Assembly (NCBI RefSeq): GCF_025263265.1
Contig: NZ_CP079869.1
Coordinates: forward strand, 3,596,001-3,660,000
DNA length: 64,000 nt
Origin: Mycobacterium sp. SMC-4
GTDB taxonomy: Bacteria; Actinomycetota; Actinomycetes; Mycobacteriales; Mycobacteriaceae
Direction: 5' to 3'
Shown here: piece after piece, positions 19,225-28,422 of the stretch
How the letters are laid out: every line of letters starts with the position of its first letter
Position numbering within the stretch: position 1 is the first letter of the stretch
The notes under the pieces: generated by a model
Database searches by the model: none
Seen by the model: only the letters and a program-made list of their open reading frames with translations
What the model was told of the DNA's origin: nothing
Position numbers and translations under genes: made by a program

Positions 19225-20024
19225 ACAGTCAGGGCCACGATGCGTTCGGCCCGTCGCAATACCGGCATGTCGACCATCTGGCCCTCGAATTGGAACACGC
19301 CGCGCTGGGTGCGGGCGGTGTCGAGAACCTTGCGCGCCCACTCGATCTGCTCTGCCGTCGGCGCGTACGCCGCGCGGATCACACCCACCTGCGACGGATG
19401 GATCGCGACCTTGGCGTCGAAACCGACAGCGACAGCGTCGTCGCTCTCGGCGCGCAGACCGTCGAGATCCTTGATGTCGAGGTACACCGAATCCAGCGCG
19501 AGCCGGCCGTAGGCCTTGGCGGCGAGCAGGCTCTGCGACCGCACATGCTGGGCGACGTCGCGGTAGCTTCCGTCCGGCCACCGGTTGGCGGTGCCGCCAG
19601 TAGCAGCGAACAGATCCTCGGCGCCCCACATCACCGCGACGGCGTTGGCGACGGCGGCGGACTCGGTGACCGCCAAGGCTCCCAGCGGAGTTTCGACCAG
19701 CACCACCACCTGTCGCGGCGCCAGCGACGCGACCTGTTGGGCAGACTCGGTCTTGGCGAGCATCACGGCGGTGTACGCGGTGGCATCGAGGGCCGCCAGA
19801 TCCAGTCGATGGTCTGGGGTGTTCACCGGATTGACCCGCACCACGGTGCGCTGCGGATCCAATGTGGCGCCGATCAGCGCTTCGCGAGCCGCCGGCCGAT
19901 CCTTGGCGGCGACACCATCCTCCAGATCGAGGATGACCACATCGGCTGCGGCAGCTGCCTTTTCGAAGCGCTCAGGACGGTCGGCAGGGCAGAACAGCCA
20001 GCCGGGCCCGGATGCAAGGGTCAC
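19167..20024 (-). CDS. citE: CitE-like citrate lyase beta / HpcH-HpaI aldolase family protein
   Basis: A 285-residue CitE-like TIM-barrel lyase. It has the N-terminal WLFCPADRPERFEKA segment, ILDLEDGVAAKDRPAAREAL with metal-binding acidic residues, VVRVNPVNTPDH, a VLVETPLGALAV block and the AIHPSQVGVIRAAY region. Stand-alone mycobacterial CitE proteins are not part of citrate lyase; the M. tuberculosis orthologue (Rv2498c) acts on small acyl-CoA or hydroxy-acid substrates. Last gene of the accD1-accA1-fadE19-MaoC-citE operon, consistent with the end of leucine or related acid breakdown. GTG 20024 overlaps the upstream stop (GTGA) and has GGAGGAG before it. Confidence 0.9.
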   Translation of the reverse strand: MTLASGPGWLFCPADRPERFEKAAAAADVVILDLEDGVAAKDRPAAREALIGATLDPQRTVVRVNPVNTPDHRLDLAALDATAYTAVMLAKTESAQQVASLAPRQVVVLVETPLGALAVTESAAVANAVAVMWGAEDLFAATGGTANRWPDGSYRDVAQHVRSQSLLAAKAYGRLALDSVYLDIKDLDGLRAESDDAVAVGFDAKVAIHPSQVGVIRAAYAPTAEQIEWARKVLDTARTQRGVFQFEGQMVDMPVLRRAERIVALTVQPSAAGSADTGVDPIARR

Positions 20025-20521
20025 GAGTTCTCCTCCTGGGGCCTCTTGCGCACCATGGTTTTGCGAGACGCGGTCGCCACGACGTCGCCGTGCTGGTTGC
20101 GTCCGGTGTGGGCGAAGGTGACGATCCCTTCGCCTGGGCGGCTCTTGGACTCGCGCTTGTCGACGACCTCGGTCTCGGCGTAGAGAGTGTCGCCGTGGAA
20201 CAGCGGCTTGGGGAACGCGACCTCACCGAACCCGAGGTTGCCGACGATCGTGCCCTGGGTCAGCTGGGCGACCGACAGACCGACCAGGGTCGACAGCGTG
20301 AACATCGAGTTCACCAGCCGTTGGTGGAAGGGCGGCAACGCATCGGAGAACGCCGCATCCAGATGCAACGCCTGGGTGTTCATCGTCAACGTCGTGAACA
20401 AGACGTTGTCGGCCTCTGTGATGGTGCGGCCCGGACGATGCTGATAGCGCACCCCGGGCTCGAACTCCTCGAACCACAACCCGCGTTGGACGACGATCTT
20501 CTTGTGCGCCATGTCGCTCAT
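20021..20521 (-). CDS. MaoC-like dehydratase (Rv2499c-like)
   Basis: A 166-residue single-hotdog protein of the MaoC (R)-specific enoyl-CoA hydratase family. Sequence blocks are FEPGVRYQHRPGRTITEADN, NPxxxH-like region NTQALHLDAAF (Asp and His positions of the hydratase active site partly kept), NLGFGEVAFPKPLFHGDTLY and EVVDKRESKSRPGEGIV. It probably hydrates the unsaturated acyl-CoA made after FadE19 and the carboxylase. Its ATG (20521) overlaps the fadE19 TAA as TAATG; an internal ATG at 20512 is a weaker alternative. Its stop overlaps the citE GTG. Confidence 0.9.
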   Translation of the reverse strand: MSDMAHKKIVVQRGLWFEEFEPGVRYQHRPGRTITEADNVLFTTLTMNTQALHLDAAFSDALPPFHQRLVNSMFTLSTLVGLSVAQLTQGTIVGNLGFGEVAFPKPLFHGDTLYAETEVVDKRESKSRPGEGIVTFAHTGRNQHGDVVATASRKTMVRKRPQEENS

Positions 20522-21681
20522 TACAGGCCCAGCTCCCTACCGATTAGCATCAGCTGCACTTCCGTTGTACCCTCGCCGATTTCGAGGATCTTGCTGTCCC
20601 GGTAATGCCGAGCGACGGGATACTCGTTCATGAATCCGTACCCTCCGAAGATCTGGGTGGCGTCGCGTGCGTTGTCCATCGCCGCCTCGCTGGCCACCAG
20701 CTTGGCCACCGCGGCGGCTTTCTTGAACGGCTTACCGGCCAACATCATCGCCGCCGCGTCGTAGTAGGCCGCCCGCGCGGCGTGAGCACGGGCCTCCATC
20801 CGGGCGATCTTGAACGCGATGGCCTGGTTGGTCCCGATGGTCCTGCCGAACGCCTCGCGTTCCTTGGCGTACTTGACGCTCTCGTCGACACATCCCTGGG
20901 CAGCCCCCACCGACAGCGCAGCGATCGCGATACGCCCCTCGTCGAGGATGCGCAGGAAGTTCGCGTAGCCGCGTCCCCGTTCCCCGAGCAGGTTCTCCGC
21001 GGGCACCCGCACGTCGTCGAAACTCAGCGGGTGAGTGTCGGAGGCATTCCAACCGACCTTGTTGTATGCCGGTTCGGCCGTGAACCCGGCAGTGGGTACC
21101 GGCACCAGAATGGACGAGATCTCCTTCTTCCCGTCGCGCTGCCCGGTGACTGCGGTGACGGTGACCAGCTTGGTGATGTCGGTGCCGGAGTTGGTGATGA
21201 ACTGCTTGGAGCCGTTGATGATCCAATGGCCGTCGTCGAGCCGCGCGGTGGTCTTCGTCGCGCCCGCGTCACTGCCCCCGCCCGGCTCGGTCAGACCGAA
21301 GGCCCCCAGTGCCTTGCCACTGGCCAGCAGCGGCAGCCACTGCTGCTTCTGCTCCTCGGTGCCGAACCGGTACACCGGCATGGCGCCCAACGAGACACCC
21401 GCCTCCAGGGTGATGGCGACGCTCTGGTCGACCTTGCCGAGCTCCTCGAGCGCCAGACACAGCGCGAAGTAGTCTCCGCCCATCCCGCCGTACTCCTCGG
21501 GGAACGGCAGCCCGAACAAGCCCATCTCGGCCATCCCGGCGACCACCTCGTAGGGGAAGGAATGCTCTTCGTCGTGCTTGGCCGACACTGGGGCGACGAC
21601 GCTGCGGGCGAAGTCGCGGACGGTCTTGGTCAATTGCTCGTAGTGCTCGGGAAGTGTCCCGGTGGCCAGATAACTGCTCAT
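20521..21681 (-). CDS. fadE19: Acyl-CoA dehydrogenase FadE19 (isovaleryl-CoA type)
   Basis: A 386-residue flavoprotein. Family blocks are PFPEEYGGMGGDYFALCLALEE, AFGLTEPGGGSDAGATKTTA (FAD/substrate binding), the C-terminal IFGGYGFMNEYPVARHYRDSK and ILEIGEGTTEVQ. It has the normal length and all acyl-CoA dehydrogenase signatures, unlike the two oxygenase-like proteins at 17096-19224. Location directly after accA1-accD1 indicates the isovaleryl-CoA (or 2-methyl branched acyl-CoA) step of leucine/isoleucine breakdown. ATG 21681 lies 30 bases after the accA1 stop. Confidence 0.92.
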   Translation of the reverse strand: MSSYLATGTLPEHYEQLTKTVRDFARSVVAPVSAKHDEEHSFPYEVVAGMAEMGLFGLPFPEEYGGMGGDYFALCLALEELGKVDQSVAITLEAGVSLGAMPVYRFGTEEQKQQWLPLLASGKALGAFGLTEPGGGSDAGATKTTARLDDGHWIINGSKQFITNSGTDITKLVTVTAVTGQRDGKKEISSILVPVPTAGFTAEPAYNKVGWNASDTHPLSFDDVRVPAENLLGERGRGYANFLRILDEGRIAIAALSVGAAQGCVDESVKYAKEREAFGRTIGTNQAIAFKIARMEARAHAARAAYYDAAAMMLAGKPFKKAAAVAKLVASEAAMDNARDATQIFGGYGFMNEYPVARHYRDSKILEIGEGTTEVQLMLIGRELGL

Positions 21682-21711
21682 GCGCGATTCACTCCGCTTC
21701 TCGCTGGACGG

Positions 21712-23706
21712 TCATGACTGCGGCTCCTCGCTTGCCGTGATTCGGGCCAGCACCTGGCCTACCTTCACCTGCTCGCCGGCGTCGACGAGCAGGTCGACCA
21801 CGCCGTCGACCGGCGCGGAAAGTGCGTGTTCCATCTTCATCGCTTCCACGGTGACCACGACGGTCCCGGCGGTCACGGTGGCGCCGTCAGCGACACCGAC
21901 GGCCACCACGGCGCCGGGCATCGGGCTGGTCAGCTCCGCGTCGCCGGCGTGGGCGTCCTGGGGTCGCACCGGAGCTTCCCGGACCTCCTCGATCACCGTC
22001 ACCCGGCCCGCGCCGGCCAGCCACACCTGATCGCCGTTCGCGGATACCAGATACTCGGTGCGCAGCCCGTCGAGCGTGACCGCAAGTCTGTCACCATCCA
22101 GTGTTGCAGCCAGCGAACGGTTTTGGTCACCCTCGACGGCCGCGGTGGCCGCCGTCGGCACACCGGCCAGTGACACATGGTCGGTGCGGTCGCCGGCCCG
22201 TAGCCGCGTCGTGATGGGCGCGCACCCGGCGATGCGCCACCCCGAGGGCACCTCCCACGGACTTCGCGCCGTGGCCGGCCAGTGGCACAGCCAGCGGTAT
22301 GCAGCAGCGGCGATGAGCTCCTCGTCCCGGGCCGCAGCCGGCGCGAAGTCGGGCATCCGGCGGTCCAGCAGTCCGGTGTCCAGCCGCCCCGCAACCACAT
22401 CGGGGTCGGTGAGCAGGAAGCGCAGGAACTCGACGTTGGTGGTCAGGCCCAACACCGCGGTTTCGGCCAGCGCGGCGTCGAGCGCGCGCAGTGCGGTAGG
22501 CCGGTCCTGGGCGTGCGCAATGACCTTGGCAAGCATCGGGTCGTAGTCACTGCCCACGACGGTGCCGGTCCGCAGACCCGAGTCCACCCGGATGCCTAGG
22601 CCGGCGGGTTCGCGCAACCCCACGACGGTGCCCCCGGTGGGCAGGAACTGCCGACCCGGGTCCTCGGCGTAGACACGGGCTTCGACGGCGTGACCGTTGA
22701 GGCGGATGTCGTCCTGGCTGATCGAGAGCTTCTCCCCCGCCGCGATCCGCACCTGGTGCTCGACGAGGTCATATCCGGTCACGAGCTCGGTGACCGGATG
22801 CTCGACCTGCAGCCGGGTGTTCATCTCCATGAAGAAGAACTCGTCGGGACGGTCTGCCGAGACGATGAACTCGACCGTTCCGGCACCGGTGTAGTCCACA
22901 CTGCGCGCGGTGTCGCAGGCCGCCGACCCGATCCGGGCCCGGGTCTGGTCATCGAGCAGCGGCGACGGAGCCTCCTCGATCACCTTCTGGTGGCGACGTT
23001 GCAGACTGCATTCCCGCTCACCCAGATGGATGACGTTGCCGTGACGGTCGGCGAGCACCTGCACCTCGATATGGCGCGGGTTGAGGACGAAACGTTCGAT
23101 GAACAGCGTGTCGTCGCCGAATGCCGAGGCCGCTTCGCGGCGTGCCGAGACCAGGGCGGCGCCCAAGTCGCCGGGGCCGTGCACCACCCGCATTCCCTTG
23201 CCCCCACCGCCGGCAGAGGGTTTGACCAGTACTGGGAAACCGACCTCCGAGGCACCGGCGACCAGCTCGTCGTCGGTCAGTCCTGGGCGTGAAATCCCAG
23301 GAACAACAGGAACTCCGAACTGCGACACCGCAGCCTTGGCCGAGATCTTGTCCCCCATCGTGCGGATTGCGCCGACCGGCGGCCCGATGAACGTGACCTC
23401 GGCGTCACTGAGCGCTGCGGCGAATTGCGCGTTCTCGGAGAGGAATCCATACCCGGGATGGACCGCCTGCGCACCGGTGCGGCGCACCGCGTCCATCAGC
23501 GCCTCGATGCTCAGGTAGCTCTGGCGCGCGGGGGCCGGACCGAGGCGGACCGCGACATCGGCCTCGGCCACGTGGCGGGCATCAGCATCGGCATCGCTGA
23601 ACACCGCCACCGAACGGATGCCCAATGTGCGCAGGGTGCGGATCACCCGACCAGCGATCTCTCCGCGGTTGGCCACCAGCACGGTGTCGAAGAGCTTGTC
23701 AGTCAT
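21712..23706 (-). CDS. accA1: Biotin-dependent acyl-CoA carboxylase alpha subunit AccA1
   Basis: A 664-residue biotin carboxylase/biotin carrier fusion. The N-terminal ATP-grasp biotin carboxylase has [18 protein letters not shown], the glycine-rich loop [37 protein letters not shown] and [13 protein letters not shown]. The C-terminal biotinyl domain has [11 protein letters not shown] with the biotinylated Lys near residue 624. With AccD1 it forms the carboxylase shown in M. tuberculosis to act as methylcrotonyl-CoA carboxylase in leucine breakdown (established for the orthologues). It starts 6 bases after the accD1 stop. Confidence 0.95.
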   Translation of the reverse strand: MTDKLFDTVLVANRGEIAGRVIRTLRTLGIRSVAVFSDADADARHVAEADVAVRLGPAPARQSYLSIEALMDAVRRTGAQAVHPGYGFLSENAQFAAALSDAEVTFIGPPVGAIRTMGDKISAKAAVSQFGVPVVPGISRPGLTDDELVAGASEVGFPVLVKPSAGGGGKGMRVVHGPGDLGAALVSARREAASAFGDDTLFIERFVLNPRHIEVQVLADRHGNVIHLGERECSLQRRHQKVIEEAPSPLLDDQTRARIGSAACDTARSVDYTGAGTVEFIVSADRPDEFFFMEMNTRLQVEHPVTELVTGYDLVEHQVRIAAGEKLSISQDDIRLNGHAVEARVYAEDPGRQFLPTGGTVVGLREPAGLGIRVDSGLRTGTVVGSDYDPMLAKVIAHAQDRPTALRALDAALAETAVLGLTTNVEFLRFLLTDPDVVAGRLDTGLLDRRMPDFAPAAARDEELIAAAAYRWLCHWPATARSPWEVPSGWRIAGCAPITTRLRAGDRTDHVSLAGVPTAATAAVEGDQNRSLAATLDGDRLAVTLDGLRTEYLVSANGDQVWLAGAGRVTVIEEVREAPVRPQDAHAGDAELTSPMPGAVVAVGVADGATVTAGTVVVTVEAMKMEHALSAPVDGVVDLLVDAGEQVKVGQVLARITASEEPQS

Positions 23707-23712
23707 TGCCGA

Positions 23713-25275
23713 TCACATCCTGAAGACGCCGTAGGACACCGGCTCCAGGGGTGCCTGCGCGGTGATGGAGAGGGCCAGTCCCACAACGGTTCTGGTGTCT
23801 GCCGGGTCGATCACTCCGTCATCCCAGAGTCGTGCGGTCGAGTAGTACGGATTACCCTGCTCCTCGTACTGGGCACGGATCGGCGCCTTGAAGGCCTCCT
23901 CCTGCTCGGCGCTCATGTCACCGCGGACCGTCGCCAGCACCGAGGCGGCCTGTTCACCACCCATCACCGAGATACGGGCGTTGGGCCACATCCACAAAAA
24001 CCGCGGCGAGTAGGCCCGACCGCACATCGAATAGTTGCCGGCTCCATAGGACCCGCCGATGACCACCGTGAGCTTGGGCACCCGGGCGCAGGCCACGGCG
24101 GTGACCATCTTGGCGCCGTGTTTGGCGATGCCGCCGGCCTCGTAGTCCCGCCCGACCATGAAGCCGCTGATGTTCTGCAGGAACAGTAGCGGAACCATCC
24201 GCTTGTCACACAGCTCGATGAAATGTGCTCCCTTGACTGCTGATTCACCGAACAGCACACCGTTGTTGGCGACAATGCCCACAGGATGGCCGTGGATGTG
24301 CGCGAACCCGGTGACCAGCGTGGTGCCGTAGGACGCCTTGAACTCCGAGAATTCGCCACCGTCGACGATGCGGGTGATGACCTCGTGGACGTCGTAGGGG
24401 ACGCGCGGGTCGACCGGGACGACGTCGTAGAGCTCGGCCTGGTCGGCGATCGGGTCCACCGCGGGCGCTACCTGCCAGGGCGGCTCGGCCCGCGGGGCCA
24501 GGGTGCCCACGATGTTGCGGACGATCCGCAGCGCGTCACGGTCGTCGTGGGCGAGGTGGTCGGTGACGCCGGAGACCTTCGAGTGCAGGTCGCCACCACC
24601 GAGCTCCTCGGCGGTGACGACCTCGCCGGTGGCCGCCTTCACCAAGGGCGGCCCGCCGAGGAAAATGGTGCCCTGGTTGGCGACGATGACGGCCTCATCG
24701 CTCATCGCAGGCACATAGGCGCCGCCCGCGGTGCAGGATCCCAGGACGGCTGAGATCTGGGCAATACCGTTGGCGCTCATCGTCGCCTGGTTGTAGAAGA
24801 TCCGTCCGAAGTGCTCACGGTCGGGAAAGACCTCGTCCTGGCGGGGCAGAAACGCGCCACCGGAGTCGACGAGGTACACGCACGGCAACCGGTTCTGCGC
24901 GGCGATCTCCTGAGCGCGCAGGTGTTTCTTCACCGTGATCGGGTAGTAGGTCCCGCCTTTGACGGTGGCATCGTTGGCTACGATCATGACCTCGCGGCCC
25001 ATCACCCGCCCGATGCCGACGATCATTCCGGCTCCGGGACACTGGTCGTCGTACATGCCGTCGGCGGCCAGCGCCGCGATCTCCAGGAACGGGCTGCCGG
25101 AATCGAGCAGGCCGTCGACCCGGTCTCGCGGTAACAGTTTGCCCCGGCTGATGTGCCGCTCACGCGCGCGTGCCGGCCCGCCGAGAGCGGCAACGGCCAA
25201 CTTGGTTCGCAACTGTTCAACCAGCGCGACATGATCGTCACGGTATGCGGCCCGCGCTGCCATCCGGTCACCCAT
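23713..25275 (-). CDS. accD1: Acyl-CoA carboxylase carboxyltransferase beta subunit AccD1
   Basis: A 520-residue carboxyltransferase of the methylcrotonyl/propionyl-CoA carboxylase beta type. Blocks include [20 protein letters not shown], the acyl-CoA site [20 protein letters not shown], the oxyanion region [20 protein letters not shown], and [20 protein letters not shown] followed by the carboxybiotin-binding [21 protein letters not shown]. First gene of the operon; the start is ATG 25275 or ATG 25263. Its promoter region holds two operator-like repeats shared with divergent bkaR. Confidence 0.95.
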   Translation of the reverse strand: MGDRMAARAAYRDDHVALVEQLRTKLAVAALGGPARARERHISRGKLLPRDRVDGLLDSGSPFLEIAALAADGMYDDQCPGAGMIVGIGRVMGREVMIVANDATVKGGTYYPITVKKHLRAQEIAAQNRLPCVYLVDSGGAFLPRQDEVFPDREHFGRIFYNQATMSANGIAQISAVLGSCTAGGAYVPAMSDEAVIVANQGTIFLGGPPLVKAATGEVVTAEELGGGDLHSKVSGVTDHLAHDDRDALRIVRNIVGTLAPRAEPPWQVAPAVDPIADQAELYDVVPVDPRVPYDVHEVITRIVDGGEFSEFKASYGTTLVTGFAHIHGHPVGIVANNGVLFGESAVKGAHFIELCDKRMVPLLFLQNISGFMVGRDYEAGGIAKHGAKMVTAVACARVPKLTVVIGGSYGAGNYSMCGRAYSPRFLWMWPNARISVMGGEQAASVLATVRGDMSAEQEEAFKAPIRAQYEEQGNPYYSTARLWDDGVIDPADTRTVVGLALSITAQAPLEPVSYGVFRM

Positions 25276-25284
25276 TCCGATTGA

Positions 25285-25300
25285 GTTAATGACGACTAAC
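25285..25300. promoter_or_regulatory. Putative BkaR operator, copy 1
   Basis: GTTAATGACGACTAAC, an imperfect dyad with GTTA and TAAC ends. It lies 10 bases upstream of the accD1 ATG and is repeated with the same pattern 26 bp away. The position over the accD1 start and bkaR upstream region fits a TetR repressor site controlling both. Confidence 0.7.
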
Positions 25301-25310
25301 TGGGTGGTAT

Positions 25311-25326
25311 GTTAATCATCACTAAC
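25311..25326. promoter_or_regulatory. Putative BkaR operator, copy 2
   Basis: GTTAATCATCACTAAC shares GTTAAT-N-A-N2-ACTAAC with copy 1. The two sites start 26 bp apart and lie between divergent accD1 and bkaR. Confidence 0.7.
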
Positions 25327-25357
25327 TGCAGATGTCCACCACCGGCCGGAGGCGCAC

Positions 25358-25975
25358 ATGACCACCACCGATGCCGCGTCCCCGCGCAGTAGGGCCAAGT
25401 CCGACCGGCGCAGCCAGCTGATCGCCGCAGCCGAACGGCTGATCGCCGAATCCGGTTATCTGGCGGTCCGGCTGGAAGACATCGGCGCCGCAGCCGGGGT
25501 CAGCGGGCCCGCCATCTACCGGCACTTCCCGAACAAAGAGGCGTTACTGACCGAGTTGCTGGTCGGCATCAGCACCAGGCTGCTCGCCGGCGCCACCGAC
25601 GTGGTGGCGCGGACCGCGGATGCCGAGTCCGCGTTGGCGTCGTTGATCGACTTCCATCTGGACTTCGCACTCGGTGAATCGGACCTAATCCGGATCCAGG
25701 ATAGGGATCTGAACAACCTTCCGCCGGGCGCCAAGCGTCAGGTACGTCGCGCACAGCGACAGTACGTGGAACTCTGGGTCGGCGTACTGCGCCGGCGCAC
25801 GGACGAGGTCTCCGAGTCCGAGGCACGACTGATGGCTCATGCCGCGTTCGGGTTGCTCAATTCGACCGCGCACAGCGTCAAACCCGGTACCAACAAAGCG
25901 GCCGAGGCCAGCACGCGAACCGTCCTGAGAGCAATGACGGTCGCCGCGCTGACCTCGGCCGAGATGCCGAGGTAG
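25358..25975 (+). CDS. bkaR: TetR-family repressor BkaR
   Basis: A 205-residue TetR regulator. The N-terminal helix-turn-helix (about 15-60) contains LIAAAERLIAESGYLAVRLE, DIGAAAGVSGPAIYRHFPNK and EALLTELL; the rest is an all-helical ligand domain. It is divergent from accD1 and has the position of Rv2506, named BkaR for repression of a branched-chain keto-acid operon in mycobacteria (recalled from the literature). CGGAGG upstream supports ATG 25358. It probably represses the accD1-citE operon and itself through the paired sites at 25285-25326. Confidence 0.9.
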   Translation: MTTTDAASPRSRAKSDRRSQLIAAAERLIAESGYLAVRLEDIGAAAGVSGPAIYRHFPNKEALLTELLVGISTRLLAGATDVVARTADAESALASLIDFHLDFALGESDLIRIQDRDLNNLPPGAKRQVRRAQRQYVELWVGVLRRRTDEVSESEARLMAHAAFGLLNSTAHSVKPGTNKAAEASTRTVLRAMTVAALTSAEMPR

Positions 25976-25978
25976 GGG

Positions 25979-26134
25979 CTAGTACCAGGCTTTTCTGCCG
26001 CCGACCGGACGGCCGACCGAGCCCAGGATCCAGAACACCGCACCGATGACGAGCAGTACGACACCGATGTAGGTCAGGATCGACATTCCGAACAAGAGAC
26101 CCAGGATCAGCAGGATCGCGCCCAGGACGATCAT
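25979..26134 (-). CDS. Small membrane protein (DUF6131-like)
   Basis: A 51-residue protein. Two hydrophobic segments (VLGAILLILGLLF and IGVVLLVIGAVFWILG) are followed by a short GRPVGGRKAWY tail. The pattern matches the small DUF6131 membrane proteins common in mycobacteria; function unknown. GTG 26140 is a possible start two codons upstream of the ATG. Convergent with bkaR, with stops three bases apart. Confidence 0.75.
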   Translation of the reverse strand: MIVLGAILLILGLLFGMSILTYIGVVLLVIGAVFWILGSVGRPVGGRKAWY

Positions 26135-26170
26135 GGTCACTCCATTCTGTGATTCGATCTAGTCAGCGGA

Positions 26171-26374
26171 TTACTGGCTAGGTTGCGGGACTTGACAATC
26201 GGTGACTTGAGGATTGACACCCGCGTAATTCAGCGGTCCGGCAACCACTGTCAGAGCGATGCTCCCCGCGGTGGCGCAGTTGGCCTCACCACCGCTGAAG
26301 TAGTCGCGCTGATAGGCCGCGAAAACGCCGATCAACAACCAGACGAGAACGATGACGCCGAGAATTCCTCGCAT
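26171..26374 (-). CDS. Small membrane-anchored or exported protein, hypothetical
   Basis: 67 residues from ATG 26374, which has GGAGGAG 6 bases upstream. The start MRGILGVIVLVWLLIGVFAA is one transmembrane or signal segment, then YQRDYFSGGEANCATAGS and a second weak hydrophobic stretch. Two Cys residues (CATAG and TDCQV) could form a disulfide outside the membrane. It resembles small conserved mycobacterial membrane proteins; function unknown. Confidence 0.7.
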   Translation of the reverse strand: MRGILGVIVLVWLLIGVFAAYQRDYFSGGEANCATAGSIALTVVAGPLNYAGVNPQVTDCQVPQPSQ

Positions 26375-26456
26375 GCCGTACTCCTCCGTCCGCACACCGT
26401 GGGTGGCGCGCAGGAAGGTTTTACCCGGAAGACAATTCGGATAAACCAAGATCATC

Positions 26457-28322
26457 TCAGCGTGCGAAAGCCTCGGTCAGCCACGCGGTCATTTCCTTGA
26501 GCAACATCGCGCGATTCTCGCGCTTGTCGATCTCGTGCCCATCGTCGTCGAACAGCAACAGCGACGTGTGCCGACCGTGCTCGACGAGAACCTCGTACAT
26601 CTGCTGCGACTCGGTCGGCGGGACGTTGGTGTCGTTGAGCCCATGAACGAGCAACAGCGGTGCGGTGATCGCGCCGGCGCGTGGCAACGGTGAGAGCTGT
26701 TCGAGCAGATCTCGATCGCTGACCGGGTGACCGTACTTCGGGTAGGCCGCCGCGGCGATCCACTGCTCGGTGGTGCGGTACCAGGTATTGAGATCGCTCA
26801 TCCCGCAGATGCTGATGCCGGCGGCGAACTGAGCCGGATGGAAGGCCAACGCGGCCTGGGTGAGGTAACCACCGTAGGACCAACCGCAGCAGGCCACCCG
26901 CCCTCGGGGGGCGTGGCCGTTGCCGACGAGGAACTGCACCGCGTCGGCCACATCGTCGATGGCGGCGAACCGCTTCTCCCGGTCGTCTGCGTGCATGAAC
27001 GAGCGACCGAATCCACCCGAGCCGCGCACATTGGGCAGGAAGACCGCGATGCCGGTCTTCAGCAATTCGGGGAAGAACTCGTTGTAGCCGGGCCGACCCT
27101 GCCCTTCGGGCCCACCGTGCAGAAACAGCATCGCGCCGATGGTCTCGACATTCGGCGGTGGACGGAACAACCAGCCGGTGAACGTCAACCCGTCGCGCGC
27201 GATGACCGTCTCCAGAGTCGGATCGTCGGACACCGGACCGCTACTGGGCTCCCGGTCCACCGGTTCCCACTCCCCGGTCCGCGGATCGACCAGCTCGACG
27301 GTGGGAGGCTTGGAAGGTCCCTCCACGGTCAATGCCAGCATGGACCCGCCGGCACTGATGCTCAGCTCGCTGGCGACCATCCCCCCGGGCAACGGGATCG
27401 GGTCGTGCAGGGTGTTGTCGATGAGGTCGAGGATCTGTAATTCGCTGGCGCCGTGGATGTTCCACAGGATCGCGACAGTCGACATGTCGTCGGATACGGT
27501 GAACTCGTCGAGCTCGTAGCCCGCGCGTTCGGCCACCACCCGGTAAGCCACACCGTCGGCGGTCACGGTGACTTCCAGAAGTCGTGCGTGCTCGGCGCCG
27601 TTCTCGCTGCGGATCAGCGCCCGGACGTAACCCTCGGTGCTGTTGATGCCGTACTCGCGGGCCGGTTGATAGAGCTCGGTGATCTCACCCTCCGGACCGG
27701 ACCGCAATCGCCGCGGGCTGTGGTCGTCGAGGATGAGGCCGGTGTCGGTGGTCGAACCGGGGTCGAAGGGCAGCAGAGCTGTCTCGGTCAGCCCGCGCAG
27801 CAGGTTGAGTTCGCGGTATCCGCGAGGTCCGACCCGCACCAGGGACGCGCCACCCCACGCATCGACCAGCCGGCCGCCGGAGCGCCGGTCCAGCACGGTG
27901 GTGGTGCCGTCGACCGGATCGATGAGCACCGAACTACCGACCCCGTCGTCGCCGGTCAGGATGGCCGCAACCAAGGTGCCGTCCCAGTTGATCAACTCGG
28001 CGGTGCCCTCGACGCCCGACGGCCAATAGTCGATACGCCTCGCATCACGGTCGTCGGGATCTGTTGTGACGACCCAGATCTGGGTGCGAGTACCACCATC
28101 TGGCGCCACCTGGCAGGCCAACCAGTGGCCGTCGGCCGAATGCATCACCCTGGTGACCGGGCCCTCGACCGGCAGCTCGACGTCGCGCGAGGAGCTCGCC
28201 CGCCACCCCCGCAGGAACCGCTGCACGGCGCGCGGGAACCCGCCGTCGTCGACGAGGTGGGCGAACGCGGTGGCGTCGGGCGACATCGACGCCCCGTAGA
28301 CCCGACGAACCTGCTGTGCCAC
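26457..28322 (-). CDS. S9-family (prolyl oligopeptidase-like) serine peptidase
   Basis: About 621 residues. The N-terminal part (to about residue 350) is a beta-propeller-like region with repeated strands; the C-terminal alpha/beta-hydrolase domain has the nucleophile elbow CCGWSYGGYLTQAAL, a preceding FLHGGPEGQGRPGYNEFF oxyanion segment, and the late HGLNDTNVPP (Asp) and DDDGHEIDKREN (His). The signature is of S9 acylaminoacyl/dipeptidyl-type peptidases. No signal peptide is visible, so it is probably cytosolic. GTG 28322 is chosen because it leaves room for divergent promoters; GTG 28394 would extend it by 24 residues of poor composition. Confidence 0.85.
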   Translation of the reverse strand: MAQQVRRVYGASMSPDATAFAHLVDDGGFPRAVQRFLRGWRASSSRDVELPVEGPVTRVMHSADGHWLACQVAPDGGTRTQIWVVTTDPDDRDARRIDYWPSGVEGTAELINWDGTLVAAILTGDDGVGSSVLIDPVDGTTTVLDRRSGGRLVDAWGGASLVRVGPRGYRELNLLRGLTETALLPFDPGSTTDTGLILDDHSPRRLRSGPEGEITELYQPAREYGINSTEGYVRALIRSENGAEHARLLEVTVTADGVAYRVVAERAGYELDEFTVSDDMSTVAILWNIHGASELQILDLIDNTLHDPIPLPGGMVASELSISAGGSMLALTVEGPSKPPTVELVDPRTGEWEPVDREPSSGPVSDDPTLETVIARDGLTFTGWLFRPPPNVETIGAMLFLHGGPEGQGRPGYNEFFPELLKTGIAVFLPNVRGSGGFGRSFMHADDREKRFAAIDDVADAVQFLVGNGHAPRGRVACCGWSYGGYLTQAALAFHPAQFAAGISICGMSDLNTWYRTTEQWIAAAAYPKYGHPVSDRDLLEQLSPLPRAGAITAPLLLVHGLNDTNVPPTESQQMYEVLVEHGRHTSLLLFDDDGHEIDKRENRAMLLKEMTAWLTEAFAR

Positions 28323-28422
28323 GGTCCTCGATTGTGCCTGCTCGGTCCCGTCGGCGCCGACCGGCCCGGCGTGCAGACCGGCCTGGCCGGCCACCCAGGT
28401 ACCCTGCAGCCATGAGGTGGAT

